Shown here piece by piece: positions 1 to 5,304 of a DNA stretch of 5,304 nt. Under the pieces are notes generated by a model. That model made no database searches, was not told the DNA's origin, and saw only the letters and a list, made by a program, of their open reading frames with translations. Made by a program: the position numbers and the translations under genes. Within the stretch, counting starts at the first letter, position 1. Every line of letters begins with the position of its first letter. The stretch lies in NCBI GenBank assembly GCA_027318525.1, contig DAHVPA010000142.1, positions 1 through 5,304 of the forward strand. The letters are read 5' to 3'. Source of the DNA: Candidatus Cloacimonadota bacterium (lineage in GTDB: Bacteria; Cloacimonadota; Cloacimonadia; Cloacimonadales; Cloacimonadaceae).

Positions 1-2036
1 ATGCCGGAGGCAGCAGTTATGGTGATGTGATATCCTTCCGCACCGCCAATATCGGAGTTCCTTCCACCCAAGCCAGCAGCCTTGTCCTTTATCCCGGCAA
101 TACTTCTATTCAGGCAACCTGGACTCCCGGCAATGGAGCAAAGCGCATCGTCAAGATCAATACAGCCAATAACTTCACCAATCCTGTCAATGGCATGGAT
201 TATCCTGCCAATGCAGTCTATGGAGGCAGTGGCGAGCAGGTAGTTTATAACGGTGCCACCCAGATTGTGGAAGGCGAAGCCATCAATGCAGTCTCCGTAA
301 CAGGATTGACCCCCAATACGACTTATTGGCTCAGGGTCTATGATTACAACGGTGCCGGGTCAACCACCCTTTACAACACTACTCCGGCGACCAATAATCC
401 ACGCAGTGCCACTACGCTCAATTCCAATACGAATAATTATTACAACGGCATATCAGGCACAGGCACGACCTTGAAAACAGCTCTGCATAACCTTATTCGC
501 AATACGCATCTGACAGAATTTTCCTATGATGCGCTCTGGACCCAACTGCAATATACGGATGAGGACAGCCTCAATACCAATAACATCATAGAAATCTACA
601 CCGGCTGGTCTGTGCCCAAAAGCTATAGTGGTGGCGGGACCTCCCAATGGAACAGGGAACATACCTGGTCCAAGAGTCACGGAGATTTCGGCGAGTCTGC
701 TCCTGCCGGAACAGATCTGCATCACCTGCGCCCTGCCGATTCCACAGTCAATTCCGCCAAAGGCAACAAGGATTTCGATGAAGGCGGCAATGCTTATACA
801 GATGCTTCACCCTACACTGGCTATGCCGGTGCAACGGGCTGTTTCACTGATACAGATTCCTGGGAACCAAGAACTGTGGAAAAAGGCGACGTCGCCCGCA
901 TGATTCTTTACATGGCAGTCCGTTATGACGGAGACGACACCTCCTACAACCTGGAAATGCAGGATGCGACACCCACCAGTGGACCTTTTTACGGCAAGCT
1001 TTCCACCCTGCTGCAATGGCATGTGCAGGACCCGCCTGACAGCTGGGAACGCAGACGTAACAACCGCATCCAGGAACGCCAGGGCAACCGCAATCCCTTT
1101 ATCGACCATCCTGAATATGCAAATATGATTTGGGCACCCACTGCTCTGCCTGCCAGTGTCTCTGATTCCATAACCTTTGTAGCCAGCTGGACTCCTGCTG
1201 TGGACGCCACCTCTTATTACTTGGATGTTGCCGCCGACAGTCAATTCACCAGCTTCGTTTCAGGTTACCAGAACCTCAACGTGGGAAACTCAACCTTACG
1301 CAACATCTCTGTACCACAATCCAATCAGACTTATTACTACCGTTTGCGCTCATTTTATACCAGCGGTTACAGTATGTATTCCAATGTAGCTTCTGTTTCC
1401 CTGAACAGCACTCCAGTAATGTATGCTGCATTTGATACAAGCTGGGATTGGAACGAACAAAATGGCTACTATGTGGATGTGAGTTGGTCAACACTTTATG
1501 AGAATAACCTTAACGGCTTCAGCATAGTCCGTTCCCTTACTCCCAGTCTGATTGAGGCTATGATTGTCAACCCTCAGCCTGTGTCCGCCACTAATACCAA
1601 CACTGTGCAAAACTATAACTACAGAGACGGTAATCTTACTAATTGGACTACTTATTATTACTGGATTAAGAGCATCAATCAGGATAACTCAAGTCAGTTC
1701 TATGGACCTGACTCTATTTATATTGGAGAAGTCGCCAACGATGACGAGGTCGGGATTCAGACCCTTCCTTCTATCAGCAGAATCTATCCCAATCCATTCC
1801 GAAACAATGTTTCCATTGAGCTTGCCCTGCCCAAGACAGAAACTTTGACAGTGAATGTATATAACCTGAAGGGACAGCTTATCCGCACTCTCTTCACAGG
1901 CACCAAAGCTGCCGGAACCCAGTCACTGAACTGGGATGGCACGGATGCTTCAGCCAGGCGGTGCAGTCCCGGAATCTATCTGGTGCGTCTGCAATCAGAT
2001 AGCGGTATCACTCATAAAAAGCTGGTTTTGGAATAA
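1..2036 (+). CDS. Secreted endonuclease I family protein with FN3-like modules and C-terminal sorting tail (5' partial)
   Basis: The frame is open to the left edge (first full codon at 3, reading AGGSSYGDVISFRTA), so the GTG at 27 is not a real start; the true start and signal peptide lie outside the window. Residues below are numbered from codon 27. Residues 1-131 look like the end of one FN3-like module followed by another (VTGLTPNTTYWLRVYDYNG). Residues 137-370 match endonuclease I (EndA/NucM, His-Me finger): NREHTWSKSHGDF at 209-221 with likely catalytic His212, DLHHLRPAD at 230-238, VNSAKGNKDF at 241-250, KGDVARMILYMAVRY at 286-300 and RNPFIDHPEYANMIW near the end. This family cuts DNA and/or RNA non-specifically, usually outside the cytoplasm. 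Residues 380-480 are a further FN3-like region (SYYLDVAADSQFTSF). Residues 582-669 are a FlgD-like/Por-type C-terminal domain (YPNPF, VYNLKGQLIRTL, GIYLVRLQ), expected to direct secretion or surface attachment. Likely roles are extracellular nucleic acid scavenging or biofilm DNA turnover (inference). It stands alone on the + strand and ends in TAA before a terminator. Confidence 0.9.
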   Translation, partial: AGGSSYGDVISFRTANIGVPSTQASSLVLYPGNTSIQATWTPGNGAKRIVKINTANNFTNPVNGMDYPANAVYGGSGEQVVYNGATQIVEGEAINAVSVTGLTPNTTYWLRVYDYNGAGSTTLYNTTPATNNPRSATTLNSNTNNYYNGISGTGTTLKTALHNLIRNTHLTEFSYDALWTQLQYTDEDSLNTNNIIEIYTGWSVPKSYSGGGTSQWNREHTWSKSHGDFGESAPAGTDLHHLRPADSTVNSAKGNKDFDEGGNAYTDASPYTGYAGATGCFTDTDSWEPRTVEKGDVARMILYMAVRYDGDDTSYNLEMQDATPTSGPFYGKLSTLLQWHVQDPPDSWERRRNNRIQERQGNRNPFIDHPEYANMIWAPTALPASVSDSITFVASWTPAVDATSYYLDVAADSQFTSFVSGYQNLNVGNSTLRNISVPQSNQTYYYRLRSFYTSGYSMYSNVASVSLNSTPVMYAAFDTSWDWNEQNGYYVDVSWSTLYENNLNGFSIVRSLTPSLIEAMIVNPQPVSATNTNTVQNYNYRDGNLTNWTTYYYWIKSINQDNSSQFYGPDSIYIGEVANDDEVGIQTLPSISRIYPNPFRNNVSIELALPKTETLTVNVYNLKGQLIRTLFTGTKAAGTQSLNWDGTDASARRCSPGIYLVRLQSDSGITHKKLVLE

Positions 2037-2059
2037 TCATTATCTCATTACATATAAAT

Positions 2060-2090
2060 AAGCGGAGTGCGATAACTCCGCTTTTCTTTT
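2060..2090 (+). terminator. Rho-independent terminator between convergent genes
   Basis: A perfect 9-bp stem (2060-2068 AAGCGGAGT-type arm with 2075-2083) encloses the 6-nt loop GCGATA and is followed by a T-rich run (TTTTCTTTT, 2082-2090). It lies 24 nt after the endonuclease stop. Read on the - strand the same hairpin follows the ACR3 stop and is followed by the weaker T-rich TATTTATAT, so it may end both convergent transcripts. The + direction is the stronger assignment. Confidence 0.85.
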
Positions 2091-2104
2091 ATAAGAATTA
2101 ATCT

Positions 2105-3160
2105 TTATGCTTCCGGAAACCAATGAGCAGTTTTGTTGGCAATCTTCACGAGAGACAGCATAACCGGGACTTCTACAAGAACTCCCACAACGGTAGCCAT
2201 AGCAACCGGCGAAGTGGTCCCGAACAGAGAAATAGCCACTGCCACGGATAGCTCAAAGAAATTCGATGCACCAATCATCCCTGCCGGAGCGGCAATGCAA
2301 TGTGCCAATCTGAGTCTTCGGCTGGTAAAATAGGCAATAAAAAAGATCAGAAAGGTCTGGATAGTTAGAGGTATTGCAATCAGCACAATATGAAGGGGGT
2401 TTTCCAGAATAACTTTGCCCTGAAAGGCAAAGATGATGATCAGGGTTAGCAGCAGACCGCCAATGGTTACGTTGTTAAATTTTGAGATGAACTTTGTGTT
2501 GAAGTATTCCAGACCCTTACGCTTGATCACACTTGTGCGTGTAATGATGCCACCCGCTAATGGAATTACCACAAAAAGAAATACTGATAATAGCAGAGTA
2601 TTCCATGGTATTTTAATGCCACCAATCCCCAAAAGCAGAGCGACAATCGGCGTAAAAGCAATGAGTATTATTAAATCATTAGTTGCTACTTGAACCACAG
2701 TATATGCTGGATTGCCTTTGGTCAGATGGCTCCAGACAAAGACCATAGCCGTGCAGGGTGCAGCACCCAGCAGAATGGCTCCCGCCAGATAACTTTTTGC
2801 CAATTCCGCCGGTATCAGAGCTTTGAATACAACAAAAAAGAAGAACCATGCTATGACATACATTGTAAAAGGTTTTATCAGCCAATTGGTCACCCAGGTT
2901 ACATAAAGCCCTTTGGGATTTTTGCCTACATTTTTGATACTGGCGAAATCCACCTTCATCATCATAGGATAGATCATCAGCCAGATCAGAACAGCTATAG
3001 GCAGGGACACTTGGGCGTATTCAAACCTGCCTAGGAAAGTAGGAATGCCGGGCAGGTATTTTCCAATCAGAATTCCTGCTGCCATGCAGAGGATTACCCA
3101 AAGTGTCAGGTATTTTTCAAAAAAACTGATACCCTTGATGTCAATTAATTGCTTTGCCAT
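2105..3160 (-). CDS. acr3: ACR3 family arsenite efflux permease
   Basis: This 351-residue integral membrane protein has the usual length of the ACR3 (BASS superfamily) arsenite exporters, which pump As(III) out of the cytoplasm using the proton motive force. About ten hydrophobic segments are visible from residue 18 to the C-terminus. The family signature GAAPCTAMVFVWSHLT lies at 132-147 with the conserved Cys136 in the fourth helix region. The late motif GVLVEVPVML at 326-335 contains the conserved Glu330, and AAPAGMIGASNFFEL at 290-304 is also typical. Both the Cys and the Glu are known to be needed for transport in studied members. The ATG at 3158-3160 starts 9 nt after the upstream thioredoxin stop; its ribosome binding site is weak (GAGA, 6 nt upstream), so coupling to the preceding gene is likely. 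It is last in the operon, facing the terminator. Annotation as arsB is sometimes used loosely, but this is the ACR3 and not the ArsB family. Confidence 0.95.
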   Translation of the reverse strand: MAKQLIDIKGISFFEKYLTLWVILCMAAGILIGKYLPGIPTFLGRFEYAQVSLPIAVLIWLMIYPMMMKVDFASIKNVGKNPKGLYVTWVTNWLIKPFTMYVIAWFFFFVVFKALIPAELAKSYLAGAILLGAAPCTAMVFVWSHLTKGNPAYTVVQVATNDLIILIAFTPIVALLLGIGGIKIPWNTLLLSVFLFVVIPLAGGIITRTSVIKRKGLEYFNTKFISKFNNVTIGGLLLTLIIIFAFQGKVILENPLHIVLIAIPLTIQTFLIFFIAYFTSRRLRLAHCIAAPAGMIGASNFFELSVAVAISLFGTTSPVAMATVVGVLVEVPVMLSLVKIANKTAHWFPEA

Positions 3161-3169
3161 AACTTATCT

Positions 3170-3556
3170 CTACTTTTTAGGAGATTTGCCCAGCTCCTTA
3201 TCCAGCAATTGGAAAATCTCTTCTTTGGGATAAAATCCCTCATGCCGGAATATCTCTTTGCCCTCGATATTAAGAAAGACCTGGGTCGGAATTACTCTTA
3301 TCTTATATTCCGATGCCTTTTGCCTGTCTTTGTTGACATCGTGAAAAATCACTTTGACCTTTTCCTGATACTTATCCTCAACCGCCGTCATGACAGGTTT
3401 CATCATCTTACAGGGAATGCAGTTATTGGAACCAAGTTCCACAAATGTAACAATTGGTTTTGGCTTCTGTTTGTCTTTGGGGGTTGTTTTGGCTTGGCAA
3501 CTCAGGATTATAAGCATCAGCATCGCAAGCGATATAAAAACAATCTTCCTGCTCAT
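3170..3556 (-). CDS. Thioredoxin-fold lipoprotein
   Basis: This 128-residue protein begins with a lipoprotein signal: basic SRK, a hydrophobic stretch at 5-18 and a lipobox ending ILSC with Cys20 as the predicted lipidated residue. A short charged, Lys-rich linker (residues 23-33) leads into a thioredoxin fold with the active site C46-I-P-C49 in GSNNCIPCKMM and the cis-proline loop RVIPTQVF (Pro90). GKEIFRHEGF at 99-108 is the usual final-strand region. It should sit outside the cytoplasmic membrane and either reduce or oxidise thiols there. The neighbouring CcdA-like carrier makes a reductant role most likely (inference). Its ATG directly follows the TAG of the DGC gene with no intervening base, with an AAGGG ribosome binding site at 3563-3567 inside the end of that gene, so translation is probably coupled. 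The substrate is unknown. Confidence 0.9.
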   Translation of the reverse strand: MSRKIVFISLAMLMLIILSCQAKTTPKDKQKPKPIVTFVELGSNNCIPCKMMKPVMTAVEDKYQEKVKVIFHDVNKDRQKASEYKIRVIPTQVFLNIEGKEIFRHEGFYPKEEIFQLLDKELGKSPKK

Positions 3557-3985
3557 CTACAGCCCTTTTTCTGTTAGTTTATGCATGAGCTTCTCAATTA
3601 TATCTTTATCATAGTCAAAGGTGCCTTCCTTTTTGACTCCCATTTGTGTTACTATCACATGGTTGAACTCCGTAATGCCCTTTTTTTCAAACATTTTTCT
3701 AAGACAGGCGACTTTGCAACCGTCTATCAGCAGGTCTTTCTTGCCTTCCGGAGTAACAGTGCCGCCGCAGCCGCAATCTCCTGCACCGATACATGTAGAG
3801 CAGCCCATTTTGTATTTGCCTGCAAGGTGCAGGGCTTTGGTCAGTTCAAAGGAAATTACGCCCACATTGCTGGCGCCGGCGCAGGCATAAACACTGACAG
3901 GCGCATCATTGGTCACGCAGCCGTCGGAGCAGCTGCTGCCGGAACCGCAGTCACAGGAGCAGCCACAGCTTTCTTTTTCTTCCAT
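3557..3985 (-). CDS. DGC domain putative zinc/metal-binding protein with Cys-rich N-terminus
   Basis: This 142-residue soluble protein matches the DGC-domain family (Pfam DGC, putative zinc-binding), named for an Asp-Gly-Cys motif seen here as IDGCKVAC at 87-94. Other family features are VYACAGASNVG at 32-42 and the GCSTCIGAGDCGCGG cluster at 61-75. The family has no firmly known biochemical role, but it often neighbours arsenic, thioredoxin and CcdA genes. What stands out is the first 23 residues, with six cysteines (7, 9, 11, 13, 19, 23) in a Gly/Ser background, and 13 cysteines in all, so a metal or metalloid binding tail is plausible (inference). No signal peptide is seen, so it should be cytoplasmic. 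The ATG at 3983-3985 has a good ribosome binding site (AGAGGT, 3991-3996), which overlaps the stop codon of the upstream small thioredoxin. A stop TAG abuts the next gene. Confidence 0.88.
   Translation of the reverse strand: MEEKESCGCSCDCGSGSSCSDGCVTNDAPVSVYACAGASNVGVISFELTKALHLAGKYKMGCSTCIGAGDCGCGGTVTPEGKKDLLIDGCKVACLRKMFEKKGITEFNHVIVTQMGVKKEGTFDYDKDIIEKLMHKLTEKGL
3563..3567 (-). promoter_or_regulatory. Ribosome binding site of the lipoprotein thioredoxin, inside the DGC gene
   Basis: AAGGG on the - strand, 6 nt before the ATG at 3554-3556, lies within the last codons of the DGC gene. It supports the start and the translational coupling across the TAG/ATG abutment. Confidence 0.6.
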
Positions 3986-3990
3986 TTTAT

Positions 3991-3996
3991 ACCTCT
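3991..3996 (-). promoter_or_regulatory. Ribosome binding site of the DGC gene, overlapping the upstream stop
   Basis: AGAGGT on the - strand lies 5 nt before the ATG and shares two bases with the TAG stop (3995-3997) of the small thioredoxin gene. This supports the chosen start and suggests that ribosomes finishing the upstream gene help initiate here. Confidence 0.75.
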
Positions 3997-4225
3997 ATGA
4001 GATTAGTTTTATAATGTCAACAGGACTGAGCAACCTGCCGCTGGATTTGACCACTTCATCCACCACCAGGGCGGGAGTGGACATCACACCGTATTGCATG
4101 ATGTCTTTCAGTTCAGTCACCTTTTCCACTGTTGCGCTAATGCCGCTTTGCTCCAGTGCTTTATGCACGTTTGCCTCCAGCTTTTTGCAGTTGGCGCAGC
4201 CGCTTCCTAGAACCTTAATTATCAT
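3995..4225 (-). CDS. TM0996/MTH895-type small thioredoxin (redox-active disulfide protein 2 family)
   Basis: This 76-residue protein is full length for the small thioredoxin/glutaredoxin-like family. The active site is C10-A-N-C13 in LGSGCANCKKLE, and the cis-proline is Pro51 in MSTPALVVDE. It ends with a short helix (SPVDIIKLIS). There is no signal peptide, so it should act in the cytoplasm as a dithiol/disulfide carrier. Members are recurrently encoded beside UPF0718 permeases, CcdA-like proteins and ArsR regulators, matching the order here. A role as the cytoplasmic electron donor to the CcdA-like carrier, or as a reductant for an arsenic species, is inference. The ATG is supported by a strong AAGGAG site at 4232-4237 with 6-nt spacing. 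Confidence 0.93.
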   Translation of the reverse strand: MIIKVLGSGCANCKKLEANVHKALEQSGISATVEKVTELKDIMQYGVMSTPALVVDEVVKSSGRLLSPVDIIKLIS

Positions 4226-4231
4226 ATAAAA

Positions 4232-4237
4232 CTCCTT
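4232..4237 (-). promoter_or_regulatory. Strong ribosome binding site of the small thioredoxin gene
   Basis: AAGGAG on the - strand lies 6 nt before the ATG at 4223-4225, in the 16-nt gap after the CcdA-like gene. It is the best Shine-Dalgarno match in the operon and suggests this thioredoxin is made at a higher level than its neighbours. Confidence 0.8.
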
Positions 4238-4241
4238 CTAA

Positions 4242-4940
4242 TCATTTGAATATCATATATATTCCGGCGCTGACCACCAATAATGCGCAGATGCGTTTCA
4301 CCCAGACCAGTTTTTTTGATTTCTCGTTCCAGTTGAGCAGTTTCTGCACCCAGGTCAGGGACGTCCCGGCAGCAACAATTACTGCGCAGTGTCCCAACGC
4401 ATACAACCCCAGGGCAGCGATTGCCAGAACCGGCTTGGTATCTGCCAGGCTGAAAGCCAATCCCAGCACAGGAGCCATAAAGGCAAAGGCGCAGGGACCC
4501 AGTGCCAGCCCGAACAGCAGTCCAACCACTAAGTAAGACCATTTGCTGTCGAGGTTAAATTTATAGCGAGAGAGCAGGGAAATATTGCCCAGCGGCAAAA
4601 GGTCTGCCAGCAGGATTCCTCCGATCACCAGGGCTATGCCAAACACCAGGTTGGCATGGCTTCCCAAATCTCCCGCCATTCTTCCCAAACCGATTGTCAC
4701 TGCCCCGACTATGATAAAGCTGAACAAAATCCCCAGTGAGAAGATCAGGCTCAGCAGGAAAGCATCCTTCACCTTGAGTGATTTCTTTCCGGTCAGGAAG
4801 GCAAGCACCAATGGTATGCTCGAAAGGTGGCAGGGACTGAGCAGAACGCTGGCCAGCCCCCAGACAAATGCTGCAATCAATGTGACTGCCGGATTTCCGT
4901 ATAAAGCGTTGTAGAGATTACTGAAAACCGCTTCCAGCAT
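4242..4940 (-). CDS. CcdA/DsbD-beta-like transmembrane thiol-disulfide carrier
   Basis: This protein of 232 residues (from ATG) has about six hydrophobic segments and matches the cytochrome c biogenesis transmembrane (CcdA/DsbD central domain) family, which moves electrons from cytoplasmic thioredoxin to extracytoplasmic thiol proteins. The paired cysteines lie in pseudo-repeated motifs: LSPCHLSSIPLVLAF (Cys37) in the first membrane segment and LGPCAFAFMAPVLG (Cys150) in the fourth. These are the expected redox pair. Two starts are possible: GTG at 4941-4943 (4-nt overlap with the upstream stop) or ATG at 4938-4940 (TGATG overlap). ATG is preferred because a GGA lies 7 nt before it and only 4 nt before GTG. 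Thioredoxin genes lie downstream, one cytoplasmic and one lipoprotein, which fits a complete relay. The size fits stand-alone CcdA rather than full DsbD, and no fused thioredoxin domains are present. A role in cytochrome c maturation cannot be excluded, but no heme genes are near. Confidence 0.9.
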   Translation of the reverse strand: MLEAVFSNLYNALYGNPAVTLIAAFVWGLASVLLSPCHLSSIPLVLAFLTGKKSLKVKDAFLLSLIFSLGILFSFIIVGAVTIGLGRMAGDLGSHANLVFGIALVIGGILLADLLPLGNISLLSRYKFNLDSKWSYLVVGLLFGLALGPCAFAFMAPVLGLAFSLADTKPVLAIAALGLYALGHCAVIVAAGTSLTWVQKLLNWNEKSKKLVWVKRICALLVVSAGIYMIFK

Positions 4941-5304
4941 CACATTATCCAGTTAAAGAGATAACCCGTAAACACTATCCCCAGCCCGACGATGCCAACG
5001 AACACAGCCAGCAGCTTAGGTTTGAGCACTCTGCGCAGGAGTATCATTTCGGGCAGGGAAAGACCCGTGACTGCCATCATGAAAGCTAGCGCAGTGCCGA
5101 GGGCGACGCCTGCCCGGGTCAGTTCACTTACCAGCGGGATGATGCCTGCCGCGTTGGAATAGAGCGGAATCCCTATCAGCACGGCAATCAATACTGCAAA
5201 GGGATTGTCTTTGCCGGCAATACTGGCAAGCGCGTTGGACGGCACCCAGCCATGCATGACACCGCCGATGCCGATGCCGACTACTACATAGAGCCAGATT
5301 TTTT
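4940..5304 (-). CDS. UPF0718 (YraQ/ArsP-like) permease, C-terminal part (5' partial)
   Basis: The frame is open to the right edge, adding 15 codons (KIWLYVVVGIGIGGV) before the ATG at 5255-5257. That ATG is therefore internal and the gene starts outside the window. The visible 120 residues match the C-terminal half of the UPF0718/ArsP_1 permease family: VGIGIGGVMHGWVP, then a membrane segment with IGIPLYSNAAGIIPL, then GVALGTALAFMMAVTGLSLPEMILLRRVL and a final hydrophobic segment. Some ArsP members export trivalent organoarsenicals such as methylarsenite; others in the family have unknown substrates. Neighbourhood with ACR3 makes an arsenic-related substrate plausible but unproven, and the region holding the ArsP cysteine motif is not visible. 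Its TGA stop (4940-4942) overlaps the start of the CcdA-like gene. Confidence 0.88.
   Translation of the reverse strand, partial: KIWLYVVVGIGIGGVMHGWVPSNALASIAGKDNPFAVLIAVLIGIPLYSNAAGIIPLVSELTRAGVALGTALAFMMAVTGLSLPEMILLRRVLKPKLLAVFVGIVGLGIVFTGYLFNWIM

Larger units (their letters stand above)
2105..5304 (-). other. Predicted operon: arsenic efflux plus thiol-redox relay (six genes, 5' end outside window)
   Basis: Six - strand genes run without a promoter-sized gap: permease (partial), CcdA-like, small thioredoxin, DGC protein, lipoprotein thioredoxin, ACR3. Junctions are TGATG overlap at 4938-4942, 16 nt at 4226-4241, 9 nt at 3986-3994, direct abutment at 3556/3557 and 9 nt at 3161-3169. The ACR3 permease indicates an arsenite role for the unit; the three thiol-redox genes and the Cys-rich DGC protein fit handling of a thiol-reactive metalloid (inference). 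The promoter and any ArsR-type regulator must lie beyond 5304. Confidence 0.85.

Noticed and set aside
27..29. GTG as the start of the endonuclease gene
   Set aside because: The same frame is open to position 3 and encodes the end of an FN3-like strand (SSYGDVISFRTA), and no signal peptide follows the GTG, so the gene is truncated by the window edge.
807..1244. 145-codon - strand open frame inside the endonuclease gene
   Set aside because: It lies antisense to the well-conserved nuclease domain and its translation has no recognisable features.
3149..3577. 142-codon + strand open frame opposite the lipoprotein thioredoxin
   Set aside because: The - strand frame has a lipobox, CxxC and cis-proline; the + strand frame has no recognisable motif and is a shadow.
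3581..4000. 139-codon open frame on the + strand with Ala-rich repeats
   Set aside because: It is antisense to the Cys/Gly-rich DGC gene, whose GGC/TGC codons read as GCC/GCA on the other strand. It matches no known family and lacks a ribosome binding site.
4222..4542. 106-codon - strand open frame overlapping the CcdA-like gene
   Set aside because: It is another frame of the same strand, covers the motif-bearing CcdA sequence and would overlap the small thioredoxin start, so it is a shadow frame.
5255..5257. ATG as the start of a 105-residue permease
   Set aside because: The frame continues to the right edge with family-like sequence (KIWLYVVVGIGIGG), and the motif HGWVP is internal in this family, so the ATG is an internal Met.
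1..5304. CRISPR array, tRNA, rRNA, insertion sequence or attachment site
   Set aside because: No regularly spaced direct repeats, cloverleaf-like segments, transposase motifs or terminal inverted repeats were seen by eye, and almost every base is in a recognisable gene.

Overview
The window reads as a bacterial chromosome fragment from an organism that exports proteins with a FlgD-like/Por-secretion-like C-terminal tail and uses good AGGAG-type ribosome binding sites. The tail style (YPNPF, then VYNLKGQLIRTL, then RCSPGIYLVRLQ) resembles proteins of Cloacimonadota and, more loosely, Bacteroidota/Fibrobacterota. This lineage guess rests on pattern memory only and was not tested by search.

Left part (1-2036, + strand): the 3' part of a large secreted endonuclease I family protein. 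A fibronectin-III-like module is followed by an EndA/NucM-type nuclease domain, a second FN3-like region and a C-terminal sorting/anchoring domain. The reading frame is open to the left edge, so the N-terminus and signal peptide lie outside the window. A strong hairpin with a T-run (2060-2090) separates it from a convergent gene set.

Right part (2105-5304, - strand): six tightly packed genes read right to left. They are a UPF0718/YraQ-ArsP-type permease (5' end outside the window), a CcdA/DsbD-beta-type transmembrane thiol-electron transporter, a 76-residue TM0996-type small thioredoxin, a DGC-domain putative zinc/metal-binding protein with an unusual Cys-rich N-terminus, a lipoprotein thioredoxin, and an ACR3-type arsenite efflux permease. 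Junctions are a stop/start overlap (TGATG), gaps of 16 and 9 nt, a direct abutment (TAG then ATG) and a gap of 9 nt, so this is almost certainly one transcript.

Taken together the set looks like an arsenic (arsenite and possibly organoarsenical) resistance operon with a built-in thiol redox chain: cytoplasmic small thioredoxin to CcdA-like membrane carrier to extracytoplasmic thioredoxin lipoprotein, flanked by two different efflux permeases and a Cys-rich metalloid/metal-binding candidate. No ArsC arsenate reductase or ArsR regulator is visible; either could lie upstream, beyond position 5304. There is no stretch over 300 bases without a gene, and no RNA gene, insertion sequence or CRISPR array was seen.
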